Shown in pieces: positions 21,148 through 32,077 of a stretch of 64,000 bases of DNA. The stretch covers positions 23,899,545 through 23,963,544 of the forward strand of contig NC_133108.1 of the NCBI RefSeq assembly GCF_022965805.1, read 5' to 3'. The number at the start of each line of letters is the position of its first letter. Position 1 is the stretch's first letter. Below the pieces are notes generated by a model. The model saw only the letters and a list, made by a program, of their open reading frames with translations. It was not told the DNA's origin and made no database searches. The translations under genes and the position numbers were made by a program. The DNA comes from Primulina eburnea. Its lineage: Eukaryota; Streptophyta; Magnoliopsida; Lamiales; Gesneriaceae.

Positions 21148-23942
21148 GCAATTTAGCATGTTAGTAAATATATTTTTAAAAATTGGCATGCATGCAAGTT
21201 ATTAAACTTCTTCGGTATTTTATTAAATTTTTTTAAAGCATAAAATGCATGTTTATTTTATTAATTCATGTTTAATTATTTTGTTTATACATAATTCATG
21301 CATGGTAGAATTTATTCCCTACATTTTAGAAATTCATGCATTAGGGTTTTCTAAGTGCATTTTACGTTCAAACGAGGATCGGAGACCGGAGAATTTTCAG
21401 AAAAAATTATTTTATTATACGATTTATTTTTATAAATTAAGTTAAGGTATTTTTAAGGGTATTTCTCAAAAATGGGATTTTATTTGGGTATTTTTTTACT
21501 CGCATGACTTTATTTTTAACGGTACGCAAATTTTATCGAATCGAGAGACTTTTTAATGGTTCGGCTATTACCTTCAAAACTTTTTCAACACGAAATATTT
21601 TTCGGGAGTGTGTTTTGATTTAATGGGCTGCTTTTAAACTCGTTGGTCTTGAAATCATTTTAAAACCTTTAATTATCAAATTTGGCCCATTAATTAATAT
21701 TTTACCTATATAATTAAGTTACTAAATATTATTAACCCTAAACCTAGTGATTTACTCCCTAACTCAGCTGACACCCCACTAAGAATTCCTCACCAGCTCG
21801 AAATTCTCAACAGCAAAGCTGAAGAACCTTCGGCCATTGCAATCATCGCTTAGACCAATTCTCACGGCGCTTTTCTCCACTTTCTCCTCGAGCCATTACA
21901 TCATAAGGCACGCATTGTATCATTTCTTTTGCATCACACTCGTCTAATATACTACTGAATGTGTTCTTGCATTGAAATTTTTGATCCAGCCATGAGCATT
22001 AAAGATTTACGATATTTACGTGTCTATTTAATTTCCCTTCGTTGTGCTCATGATCTCTCTGAATTTTCGTGTAAGGGGGCTGCTGTATAGATTCATCAGG
22101 GAGCTGTTGTTGTCGAGAGGGATGGGGATTAGTATCTGCGGTCAAAGCTTGATCGATCTAGGTTTGTTTCTTTGAGGGGCCGATCGGTGTTTGTTGTCGG
22201 GTGTTTCGGTTTGGCAAGATTTAAGGTTTTGGGGCGGGCTGCGATGCATGGGCTCGAACCAAGCTGTGTTTCAGACCTTTTAGAGTCTATTAAGATGTTA
22301 GGAATGAGCCATGGATGTTTGGTCGAGGGAGAAGATCGATCCTAGGGAATTTAGCTTGACCGAGAGAAGATATGCTAGGTTTGGTTGTTTGCTGAGTTTG
22401 GCTTGTGCAGCAACATTAGAATTCGGTTAGGCTTGGTTTAGGAGGGTCATTAAGGACTAAACGGTGAGCCTTAAAGGCTGGACACGTGAGGGGAAGAGGT
22501 GGACCGAATATACAAGGGGTTGGAGACAAGTGTTGGAATATAAGTGTACTAGTGGGGTGTGGCCGAGAGTTTGTTATCTTCTGGAATTTCCAGCCATGGT
22601 TTTAGGGACCTAATGACATTGTTTTAGGAGGATTATAGTGTTTTTAGGCGTGATAAAAAGTTGGGAAATTTTTGGTTAAGTTTCGGTTCGATTCGGGTTA
22701 AAACCGGAACCCCGGTCCAAGTTTTAAAACGAATCGGTTAGGTTCAGAATTGGGCTCGAATTTATGTCTAAGAATGTTTTAAAATATGTTTTGGATTATT
22801 TTAAGGAGTTTGGTAAGCTTCGGGTCAATTTTAGAGGTCCAGGGGTAAAATGGTAATTTTTGGGTTTTCAGGGGTAAAATGGTCATTTTGCACCCAGGGT
22901 GAGATTTTAGTCATAGCAGCGCCCCGAGCACAAATCATAATATTTTTAATGTTCATGCATCACGTTTACGATTTTTACGCTATTATAATAATTACGATTT
23001 TTCCGCCGCGCCGCGTCGTTATTTCGTTTGTTTTCTGTCAAAAGAAACCAAGGCATGTTTATATCTTCTTTCACTCTTCAATCAAGCCATATAGATATTT
23101 TTAAATATCGCAAATACATGATTTTAATGCAATAAGATCAAAATTGTTCATATTTAATTATGTTGGTTAATTATATTACGTGCAAAAACACAAATGTTGA
23201 GATTTATGCGATATTGCTTGTGGTCACTTTACTATCAGTATTAAATCCGATCCCCAGTATCGGTCCGGTCACCAGTTACCGGTTAGTTCAGTTGTTTCAC
23301 CCAGTACTGTGGCAGTAGTCTGATCAAACGTAAATCCGATCCCCAGTATCGGTCCGGTCCCAGTATCGGTCAGCTCAGTTCAGTTCAGTTCAAGGACCAC
23401 TTGCGTAGACCATAATCTCACCAGAAAATTATTACAAGCTATTTCAGTACAGGGCTCCAAGGAGCAAACATTTTTACTATGATTTTTCAGTTCAGTTATG
23501 CACGTATTATAATTGCTCATGACAAGTTATTTTCACGTATGCCTCATGACATGATATTTTTATCCCATGCAAATTTTACTATATTATTTACTTGTTATGT
23601 ACGATATATGCATGTTGAGTCTTTAGACTCACTAGACTTGATTGTTGTAGGTACTGATGATGTCGGGATCGAGGGCGGAGACCAGTGAGCTTGCTTGGGT
23701 CGGCAGTAGTGGCACCCGAGGACCTCAGTTTCAGCACTTGCCATTTTATTTTTGATGCTCAAATATTTTATCAGTTGTTGAACACTTTAACTTGTTATTT
23801 TGGCAAGTAATAAATTCTTCCGCTGCTATTTTGAACGTTAAACATTTTATCAGTTTTTGATATGAATGAAGCACTCCATTTATTTTAAGAAAAGAAAAAT
23901 TTTAAATTTTCCGCAATTTTTCAAACACGAATTTTCGGGCCG

Positions 23943-23947
<5 letters not shown>
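21148..23947 (+). repeat. Right part of the Gypsy solo LTR
   Basis: Continues the LTR that starts at 9101. It holds no supported gene. Visible elements are GC-rich inverted repeats at 23247-23390 and the GAGTCTTTAGACTC palindrome at 23617-23630, followed by the same downstream block as in the LTR ending at 8303. Frames such as 22850-23104 are accidental. Confidence 0.75.
23247..23390 (+). repeat. Hairpin repeats CCGAT...ATCGG in the solo LTR
   Basis: Two copies of a 24-bp unit start at 23247 and 23336, followed by a third partial copy. Each can fold as CCGAT-CCCCAGT-ATCGG. They sit just around the CAGTACTGTGG block, the same LTR position at which the LTR at 33182 has its CCGTT...AACGG repeats. 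Confidence 0.65.
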
Positions 23948-24005
<58 letters not shown>

Positions 24006-24171
24006 CTATATACATGCGGAATTTAAAGACAAGAATTTAAATACAAGAATTTAAATGCAGGAATTTAAAGATCTTTCAAGATTTGAGGTTCCTCCAGTTT
24101 CTGATTGCATACAATCTTTCAAGGATTGTATGTAGAGCATACTTTTGCAAAGAACACCACAAAATCTTCAA

Positions 24172-24244
<73 letters not shown>

Positions 24245-24245
24245 G
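23948..24245 (-). repeat. TA-microsatellite-flanked block of the pararetrovirus intergenic region
   Basis: Two (TA)n tracts (to about 24003, and about 24174-24238) enclose a 170-bp block. It has four copies of a 15-bp unit based on GAATTTAAA and an inverted repeat CATACAATC-7-GATTGTATG at 24108-24132. The same block, with short TA tracts, is at 55747-55915 but is absent from the intergenic region at 30860-30900. No coding sequence. Confidence 0.7.
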
Positions 24246-24517
24246 TATTTATATATATATTTAGGCGGTTTAACCGGCCATATAATATATAATATATATA
24301 TACACAAGTATTTAACACATAAATAAAACACACATTGGAATCAAAATAAGAACTTCAATATGAATCTTCAAAGGATTTACAAATTCTTCAAGAACATAAA
24401 GCTTGAAAGGTAAGAACACCTTGAATGTGAGTGGAGAAAGTAGGAAAAGTAAGAAAGAGAAAGTGGGAATCAAAACTTGGTATCAAAAAACTTGCATTTC
24501 CTTGGAGGCCTTGTCTT

Positions 24518-24597
24518 CTTTTTATAGACATCTTCAAGGGTATTTTCGGAATCTTGAATAGTATTTGTCCTTGTCATGCTTGCATCATTTTGATGTC

Positions 24598-24598
<1 letters not shown>
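24518..24598 (-). promoter_or_regulatory. Pararetrovirus promoter, decayed copy
   Basis: In sense orientation a TATA box CTATAAAAAG lies at about 24518-24527. Upstream are two TGACA pentamers 22 bp apart (24572-24576 and 24594-24598), at the positions where the copy at 31177-31203 has TGACG. A further (TA)n tract lies at 24599-24641. Confidence 0.6.
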
Positions 24599-24641
<43 letters not shown>

Positions 24642-24646
<5 letters not shown>

Positions 24647-24888
24647 AAATTTTACAACTAAAATACAAAATTTACAATTCAATAAAAATCATGTGTCTAA
24701 ATTGTGCATTCCTTCTTCATCGCGTAAATTTTCAAGGATAATATCTTCTTCTGTGGAGTAGAAGATTTCTTCTATCTTTTGGTCTTCTAATTCTTCCAAG
24801 AATCTGTTGTACATTCTAGTTTAAAAATAAAAAGTTTTGAGAGCATCTGTATAAAAATCTGGAAAATGATCAACGCATGGTGATGAGC
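24642..24888 (-). other. 3' part of the transactivator unit, degenerate
   Basis: No open frame. Translations in the transactivator direction give short Lys/Ser-rich pieces broken by stops, probably the decayed C-terminus, followed by the AAATTTACAATTCAAT block. That block also ends the other unit near 31240. Confidence 0.4.
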
Positions 24889-26429
24889 TCAATATGTAGA
24901 TTTTGTAAATCTGGTCATAAAATACAATCTGTAGTCTTCGTTTCTTTTTTCGATGAATTTATGCTTGAAGGCTAATGTCTGTAATCTCTGATGTTTTATT
25001 TGTTTTTGGATTGTAGCACTGCAAATGGTTGGATGATGGACTTTGGGTTCCGCTTCTTGTCTTTGCCATTTAAAATAGGGCTTGACCCAAATTCTGTGAA
25101 CTGCTCGTTCTAGATCTGTTCTAATCCATTCTGGACATGTTGATCTTATTTCTAATTTTACTTCATTATTGCCGATATCAAAGATATATTGGATTGCACT
25201 TTTAAGGGCAACACTGTTGAGACTGTCTATGTTATCTTTATCTGTAATGATGATTTCGGAAACTAATCCTAAATTTAAAAAAGAATTTATACTTATTCTT
25301 TCTTCCTTATTATTAAACTGAAAGAAACAATCTCTAAATGATGAAAAGTGTATTTGGGTAGAAAGGATGTAGAATTGAAGTTGACAAGTACAATTGTTTA
25401 TGTCTAAAGTTTCTTTTTCACAATCAATTTTATGTTTGGCATATTCATTAATTCCTTTTAAAGGAATAATTTTTATGTCATCAGGTTTTAAGAAAAGAAT
25501 TTCTTGGATCATTTGGAATTTTTTGTAGAAATTTTCTTTGGCTTTTGAGAAAATAATGTCATTTATTTGGGTAGGTAATATGCTTAATTCTGTAAGTGGT
25601 CTGAAGAAAATTCTTGTTGGGCTCAGTTTTTGGCTAGAATTAAATAGACTAGGTCTGTCTAATAGACTGAGTTTGTCTATTAAAAAATCTTGAATTTTTT
25701 TAAGAAGGTCCAAGTTTATAAGGTTTGCCTTAAGGGCTGCTTCGGTTTTTGTAATTTTTCCGTCAATTCCTTTATTTTATCAGACATTAATGATTTCGAA
25801 TCATTTAGTCTTTTAAAATTTTTTACCTTCGTCTCACAATGATTACAAAATTAAAAATCAGTTTTTAAAACTTTTTTAGGAATTTCATAAAAACTCTTTT
25901 TTGGAAAATTATTTTCATTGTCTATTTGTTTATCATAACTCTTTTGGGTATTTATATCTTTCCGGATTGGATAATCAATAAAGTAATTTGGACCAATAAA
26001 ACGGTTGGCTGATTCTAGAGCTTCAGGAAGGGTTTTAAAACTTTTATAAAAAGAATTTTGTTCATTTTTAATAACTTCAACCACTCGGGTCCAATGGTTG
26101 TAGACTCCTGTCACCTTCCCTTGGTAAACAACGTAATATAATATGGTTTCTCAATCAGCTTCATATGCTGATTGGGAAGAAAGATTTATTTTATTGAAAT
26201 AATAGGCCAAGGCGTTTAAGACTATGACTTTTTGATTGGAATCGTTTGGTTGGACGTTCCATATTAAATTTAATAAAGTTTTTTGGGATTTTTCTAGATG
26301 AAAAGGTTTTGAGGTCCTGAAACATTTTTGTGAGTTTTGAGGATAAACAGGGAGATTGATATCTCCAAAAGAAATTAATTCTGTGGGGGATTTCTGTTGG
26401 GAATAATTAACTTTGCTTGATGACGCCAT
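24889..26429 (-). pseudogene. Pararetrovirus transactivator/viroplasmin-like protein (unit 2)
   Basis: About 513 codons in three pieces: 26429-26151, 26114-25851 and 25713-24889. The first two are in one frame with a TGA between them. The second piece matches the conserved core of the caulimovirus viroplasmin domain (the VTGVYNHW and FYKSFKTLPEALE region, about 26128-25990), which in RNase H1 relatives binds nucleic acid. Known family members activate reinitiation on polycistronic viral RNA and build inclusion bodies. The large third piece is rich in Lys, Ile and Phe with a Cys cluster. The start ATGGCG at 26429 is in a good context. It directly follows the protease linker, where RT would be expected. 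Stops and a frameshift disable it. Confidence 0.75.
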
Positions 26430-26439
26430 TTTCCTGCAT

Positions 26440-27065
26440 GGATCAAATAAATTTGTTAGAATTCTTTCATAATCCCCATAAGTTTTTATTCTTTTTAGAG
26501 AAATATTATTTTGAAAATTTTTTCCTTGAATTAGTGCATTAATACTATATTCATATATAGAATATATATTTTTTAAATTGAGATTTTTTTGTACGAGGTT
26601 TTTCTAAGAATTCAAAATCTAATTTTTTATAATTAAATTTAAAAGAGATGGAATTATTATTTACTTTATATGGAGTAATTAATTCTATAAAGAGTGTTCC
26701 TAGAATTCTAGAATGATGTATGTCATTAACTAAAATAAATGTAGTTTTAATAAAAACTCCATTGTTTAATATTGATGCTTCTGTTTTTGAACTAACATTT
26801 ATTTTAGAATTGTTGGCAGCCGAAAGTTTTTCATTAGTTTTTTCTTGGAAATTTTTAAGTACTATCCCTGATTTTACACAATTTAAATCAGCACCAGTAT
26901 AAAAAAGTGCTATTGTACTAATTTTAAAATTTTCTGAAAATACCAGATTTATTTTTAGTATGTATTTTCCAGAGGTTATTTCTCTTAATACAAAAAGAAA
27001 GTCTTCTGGAATTTTTTCAAGGTTTTGAATGTTTTTAATTTCATTATCTTCAGATTCTTCGGAAT
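26440..27065 (-). pseudogene. Pararetrovirus protease and linker (unit 2)
   Basis: Homologous to 51545-52300. The retropepsin motif reads ALFYTGADLN, with Tyr in place of the catalytic Asp, so it is inactive. The rest of the protease and the start of the linker toward RT follow, then homology to unit 1 stops abruptly near 26510 and the transactivator frame begins. The frame is broken at its junction with the coat protein and near 26580. Confidence 0.75.
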
Positions 27066-28742
27066 TTATAATATAATATTATCTAATATTCCTTTGATTA
27101 TTTCAGAATCTTGTTTTTGTTTTTCTTTTAATTCTTTTAGTTCTAATTTTATTTCTTTTATATCTTTTTGTAAATCTTGGATTGTTATTTCTTTATTTTT
27201 TATTTTCTTTCTTTTTTCTAAAATATTGGTTAGGTCGTAAGTATTTTTAGAAGTATTTGGTAAAGTAGTATATTTCATTTCTGTTTTTTCTTCTTTATTT
27301 TCTTTAAGAGATTTTAAAATTTTATCAAGATATTCTTTTTGAATATTGGGATCATTTATGTTTTTTAGAATATCAAGAAGGAATTGTTGATCTTTTGAAA
27401 GCATGTTAATTTGTTTTTCAGATTCATTACTAGATGTAATTAATTCATCTATTTGTAAAGACTCATTTTCATCTTTAGAAGAAAAATTTTCTAATTCTGA
27501 CTCAGAAGAATCAATTAAAAGATTAGAAATTTTATTTAATATTTCTTCATTTAATTCTAATTCATTTAACTGTTTATTCAATTTACAATAATTAGCAGTA
27601 TGTCCTTTTTTTATGACATTTATAACATTCAATATCTTTAAATGATTTTTTAGGATTTTGTTTGAAAATTTTAAATTTCTTATAAGGTTTCTTATAAAAT
27701 TCTTCTTTTGATTTAAAATTTTTCTTATTGTATTTAAAATTTTTTCTATATGGTTTTTCATTAGATTCACTACAGTTTCCTAGGCATTTAGAAAGAGAAG
27801 GTTTATTAGGATTTATATCGAATTGTTGGCAGAAAGTTCCTAATTATTGTTTCGTTCTTTTCATTTCCCATTTTAAATGTTTTTGTAATTTTAGATCTTG
27901 ACATATTTTTAAACCTTCTTGTTGAGTTAGACTAATTAATTGACCATAAGTAAATTCATTATAAGGAATTATTTGTTTTCCACATGATTCCCTAATTTTA
28001 TTTCTAACTTTTTCTCCTAAAAGAGTTGGTAATCCTGCTAGGAATTTTTCTTTCCAAAATGGTTGATTAGAGTCTTCCCTAAGCATGACTCTGGTTAGAA
28101 AAGTATTTTTATACAATTGAAAATCACTTAATTTTTTACATTTAAGATTTTATAATAATTCAGCATTTTTATCTTTTAAATGTGAAGGATAACTTATAAA
28201 GTGTAAAGAGATTGTTAGGATTAAAGTAGCTACAGCATCTTGTTGGGGATTTTCATCTTGATCTAAAATTGGTATCCCGTCTTCATCAGTTTTTATAGAA
28301 TTTAAAATATCTTCTTGTTGTTGATTTGTAAGATAATAGTCTCATCATCCCTTAATTTGGCCAGAAAAACCAGCTATAAGGAGTTCGGCTATAGTTCTAT
28401 CTTGTGTATTTGTTTGAGTTTTATAGGCATTTGTTGTAAAATACTAAGAATATTATATTCAGTCATTCCATGTATGCTCCAATCATAAACGGAAGAAGCA
28501 TTAAAACGAGATTGTGTTATGGGTTTTATTATTCCTAAATCTGGAGCAGGAATAATTTGTAACTTTTGTGAAGATTGATTCCAATACATTTTATTGATTT
28601 TATTTGTAGGATTTTGGAATTGTTCTAAAGCTTCACTAATATCTGAATCATGATTTAAGGTATTTATTCTTAGATTAGAGGTTGGTGTTTCAGGAGCAGT
28701 TTGATCTATGGGTTGATTTGAGCTACTAGCTGTTGTTGTCAT
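27066..28742 (-). pseudogene. Pararetrovirus coat protein (unit 2)
   Basis: Pieces 28742-28389, 28116-27844 and 27770-27066 in different frames. The N-terminal part is Ser/Thr/Asn-rich. The middle has the conserved caulimovirid capsid region (WYKNTFLTR-type segment and FWKEKFLAGLP, near 28110-28020). A basic stretch then leads into a CX2CX4HX4C zinc finger (CYKCHKKGHTANYC, about 27621-27580). The C-terminal part is acidic and ends in a Lys/Glu-rich coiled coil before protease. Several frameshifts and stops. Known role of the family: capsid and RNA packaging. Confidence 0.8.
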
Positions 28743-29010
28743 TTTACATAATTTATCATGTATTATTTTTATAAATTCAAAATTATTCTCTTTGATATTT
28801 TTAACACTATTTTCAGTTATTTGGTATGGTTTAAAAATTGGGTTTTTGAGTTTACTATTCGAGGTTTCTATTTTAGTTGTTGGTTGTTTTTGTATTTGTT
28901 TTTCTATCCGATCTAGTTGTTTTCCTATGGTATTTAAATTTGTATTTGTGAAATTATTTTGTATTATGATGTTTTTTATATTAATTTTTTCATTATCTCC
29001 TGGATTTTTT
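28743..29010 (-). pseudogene. MP-CP junction of unit 2, possible VAP-like coiled coil
   Basis: Reads in part as an Asn/Gln/Lys-rich helix (LNTIGKQLDRIEKQIQ) between the MP C-terminus and the coat protein. The position and composition recall the virion-associated protein region of other caulimovirids. The equivalent of about 330 bp here is deleted in unit 1 (near 53935). Weak call. Confidence 0.4.
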
Positions 29011-30520
29011 TTATAGGAATTGCTTCAATTTGTTGATTTGTACCAGTAATTTAATTCCTTGTAAAGGAGGATGATTAGATTGAATTTTTCTAGAATCAGT
29101 AATGGTTTCCCATTCTGGTGATTTATTTCTCATTGTAATAAGATTTACATAGTTTGAAAATGGGTATTCTAAAGAATTTTGAGAGGAGTATATTTCAAAC
29201 CAATCGAAGAATAAAATATGCATTTTATATTTATTTATAAAATCATAGAATTTTTCTTGAATATCTTTTCTGGTATTCATAAAATTTTCAAAAAACCATA
29301 ATCTTTTTTCTTTATTATGTATATCATAAAAATCTTTATGTAGAAAGTTTTTATCTATTTGGAATTCTTTTTCAATAACATTTAATTCATTAATTATATT
29401 TTCTGTTACTGAGGAAAATATTGGACTAGTTGGATCTTGTTCTGATTCAAATTGTTGTTCTGGAATATTAAATTGTCTTCCTATCCTATTTTTGGTATAT
29501 ATAGGTCTAGGTATTTCTGAGGTATAATCTACATATCTTATTATAGAATTGGGTATATCTGATGTAGAATATCTAGGTTGGGTTTTATATGGAGAGTTTA
29601 TTTGTGATATTCTTCCTAAATCTATAGTATCTGAAGTTGAAGAATCATCAGATCTACTGTTATGACTACTTGTTCTATCAAAAGAAAGTTTAAGTCTTCC
29701 ATCTAAATATTGAGTTATTTCTTTTAATTGGGTGTTGGCTTCTTCTTGTTCTATAAATTCTGTTTTGACAATACCTTCTAAAATCCATTCTTCTGGAAGT
29801 GTTATATCTTTCCATTGAATCGGTTTATTAATTACTATATTAGATTTTCTTAAATATGTTTGTAATAAAAGAGTTTCTCCTTTTTTACTATAAAATTTTA
29901 CTTTGTCGCAAAAGTAGAAATCATGGCTTTATAATGTACTTTAAAAATTAAGGCTACGGGAATTGAACCTTGAATCATATTATAATTATGAGTTTTAACT
30001 TGTAGAACTAAAGATTTTAAAATATTTTTATCATTTAAGGAGACTGAAAAATTTGGATAGCAATCAAAAGAAATTGGTCCCGTACACAGACTGGATTCAA
30101 CAGAACTTAACAAGGAGTCTTCAAAGTTTGTGAATCTAGCATATCTTAAAATAGCAAGAATAGAGGTGTTTAATCCTTCTTTTGTTAAAGGTTTTATCCC
30201 AACTTGGACTAATCCAATATTAAGGTATTTATAATTCTTTTCTCTATGTTTTTGTAAAGAATTTTGGGAAAATAAATTTATTGTTTCAAATTGTTTTGTA
30301 AGTTGAATATCTCTTTCTTCTGTTTTGATTGTAAAATCAGTTTTGAAAAATTGATACCTTGAAGTTTTATAGATTTGATCTTTATTTACTTTAGGAATTT
30401 CCCAATTATCAATTGATTTATCAAAATCTTCTATGACTATTTCTTCGGTATTTATTACCCTTCTATTTTCATAAGAAGTTGAAGTAGCGGAGTTAAGAGA
30501 AGTAGATCTAAAGAAAATTG
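29011..30520 (-). pseudogene. Pararetrovirus movement protein (unit 2)
   Basis: Collinear with the intact copy at 53978-55393, but the start codon is lost (the AATGAATTC start context has become AATAACTC) and several frameshifts are present. Recognisable parts are the 30K-type core (SSVESSLCTGPISFDCYPNF, about 30113-30050) and the C-terminal WFEIYSSQNSLEYPFSNY segment (about 29215-29155). The last frame, 29280-29011, runs on beyond the stop position used in unit 1. Confidence 0.8.
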
Positions 30521-30716
30521 AGTTATTAAAATTTGTGTTTCGATTTTTAATTTCTCTCTACAATCCCAAGCAATTCTATGGTTTTACATCCTATACTCAG
30601 GACTTACTACCCAGACCTTCTTAGGCAAAACACTCAAGAGAAACTAAAATTCTCAAACTCAAATTAAAATATCGTAAAAACAATTCTTATAACTCTACCA
30701 CCCCCCCCCCCCCCCC

Positions 30717-30732
30717 CCAGGCTCTGATACCA
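30717..30732 (-). promoter_or_regulatory. Pararetrovirus primer binding site (unit 2)
   Basis: TGGTATCAGAGCCTGG in sense, complementary to initiator tRNA-Met, running into a G tract of about 20. Confidence 0.85.
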
Positions 30733-31122
30733 AAGACTACCCAGTGATACTTAGGGGGATAATTAGACACCAAAAGAAACATTCATAAACAATAATAATA
30801 AAGATCAATTAATAAAAAGAAAATGTAACAACAATAAATAAATTAGGCGGTAGAACCAGCCATATAATATGTAATATATATATATATACACAAGTATTTA
30901 ACACATAAATAAAACACACATTGGAATCAAAATAAGAACTTCAATATGAATCTTCAAAGGATTTACAAATTCTTCAAGAACATAAAGCTTGAAAGGTAAG
31001 AACACGTTGAATGTGAGTGGAGAAAGTAGGAAAAGTAAGAAAGAGAAGAGAGAAGAAAAAAAGAGAAAGTGGGAATCATAACTTGGTATAAAAAAACTTG
31101 CCTTTCCTTGAGGGACTTGTCT

Positions 31123-31203
31123 CCTTTTATATATATCTTCAAGGGCATTTTTGGAATCTTGAATAGTATTTGTCGTCGTCATACTTGCATCATTTCGTCG
31201 TCA
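31123..31203 (-). promoter_or_regulatory. Pararetrovirus promoter with as-1-like element
   Basis: In sense orientation two TGACG motifs (31199-31203 and 31177-31181) are 22 bp apart and lie about 40 bp upstream of a strong TATA box TATATATAAAAGG (31123-31136). This is the same arrangement as the as-1 element and TATA box of well-studied caulimovirus promoters, where TGACG boxes bind TGA-type bZIP factors. Activity is inferred, not shown. Confidence 0.65.
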
Positions 31204-31262
31204 TTTTTTTTATACACGAATATTACAATCAATACACAAAAATTAAAATTTACAATTCATAT

Positions 31263-32077
31263 TTACATTCCACAGTTTCCAAAAATAGGTCCATCATCAT
31301 CATCATCCAAATGGATAGAGGGCTCTGGAGATTCTGATCTGTTTGATAAGGTTGGTGTGAATTTCATCAATATCGCCTGCATTTCTTCAGGAGTTTTTGC
31401 TGTTGCAAGCATAGCTGCCATTTGAGATTTTTGTACCAAAAAGTCTGTCTGCTGTGGTGTTTGGAATGTTTCTGGAGTCTTGACATTACAGTCTTTAATC
31501 CATTTTTGAATATTCGTAATTGAAAGGCTTGGAGGACTTAAAATTTATCCCACCATTTAACTTTGAATCTTCTTATGAGCACTAGATGTTTTTGATCAGA
31601 AAGTTCTACTGTCCATGCAAGAACCCATGGAACATAGAATTTTGTACAAAAAAGGGCTAAGGGATGTAATGAATTTTCTTCATCTGTGGGTTTACACTGG
31701 GCTTTGAATAAATTGAACGAACTTTGGATTGAGGGTTTTAGAATTTCATATGATGATCCGAAAAATTTCCACCAAGAATTCCACAATAATGGAAATTGTT
31801 TGGGATCACATATTTTTGTGTCGAAATAAAAAAGCCATGTGTGTTTATGTTTTTGGTTTTTGATCAAAAAGGAATGGTACCATGCTTGTTGATAATCCCA
31901 ATAATTAAAAGGTATTTCAAAGAAATGTGTTTCTTTAAGTTTTTCTGGAAAGAATAGGGATTTGGTTAAGTCATATCCCCAATCAGCTGGAGCAATGACT
32001 TTGAGAATCTTACAGGTAGAATATGCCGGATCTTCATGTTTCTCTTCTAGGAAGAAATTTTTGTATGCATAAAACAA
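31263..32077 (-). pseudogene. Pararetrovirus 3' ORF of unknown function (unit 1)
   Basis: An open frame 32077-31538 (about 179 codons) rich in Trp, Phe and Tyr, ending in KWWDKF. A one-base frame change follows, then about 85 codons (NIQKWIKDCN onward) that end in an acidic tail with five Asp in a row (near 31290) and a stop at 31263-31265. It lies where the polyprotein continues after RNase H. I recall similar Trp-rich segments ending in a WWDKF-like motif in other plant endogenous caulimovirids, but no function is known to me. The upstream end is fused to a truncated RNase H. Confidence 0.6.

Larger units (their letters stand above)
9101..23947 (+). mobile_element. Gypsy solo LTR, split by Copia-2
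   Basis: The two parts 9101-9312 and 21148-23947 join across Copia-2 into one LTR of about 3.0 kb. The left end TGTATAACCCGTAAATT...CATGCATAA corresponds to the sense start of the LTR at 35879 (TGTAGTGCCCAAATTC...). The right end TTTTCCGCAATTTTTC...CCGTTATA corresponds to that LTR's end. No internal region or second LTR is present, so this is a solo LTR. It sits in a TA-rich stretch of the pararetrovirus intergenic region, so its outer ends are uncertain by several bases and no clean target duplication can be called. Confidence 0.75.
30531..31262 (-). other. Pararetrovirus intergenic region between unit 1 and unit 2
   Basis: In sense order it holds the unit 1 3' end, an as-1-like pair and TATA box (31123-31203), a purine/pyrimidine-rich transcribed segment, the GGCGGTAGAACCAGCC block, the PBS (30717-30732), a long G run and the MP leader. 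It lacks the 170-bp block found in the other two intergenic copies. The small frames here (for example 30898-31182) are not supported as genes. Confidence 0.75.

Noticed and set aside
23866..24333. Frames of alternating Tyr and Ile
   Set aside because: Pure translation of (TA)n microsatellites.
24889..25713. A host gene with a 274-codon frame
   Set aside because: It continues the viroplasmin-like frames upstream, lies between viral protease and the viral intergenic region, and shares their A/T-rich codon use.
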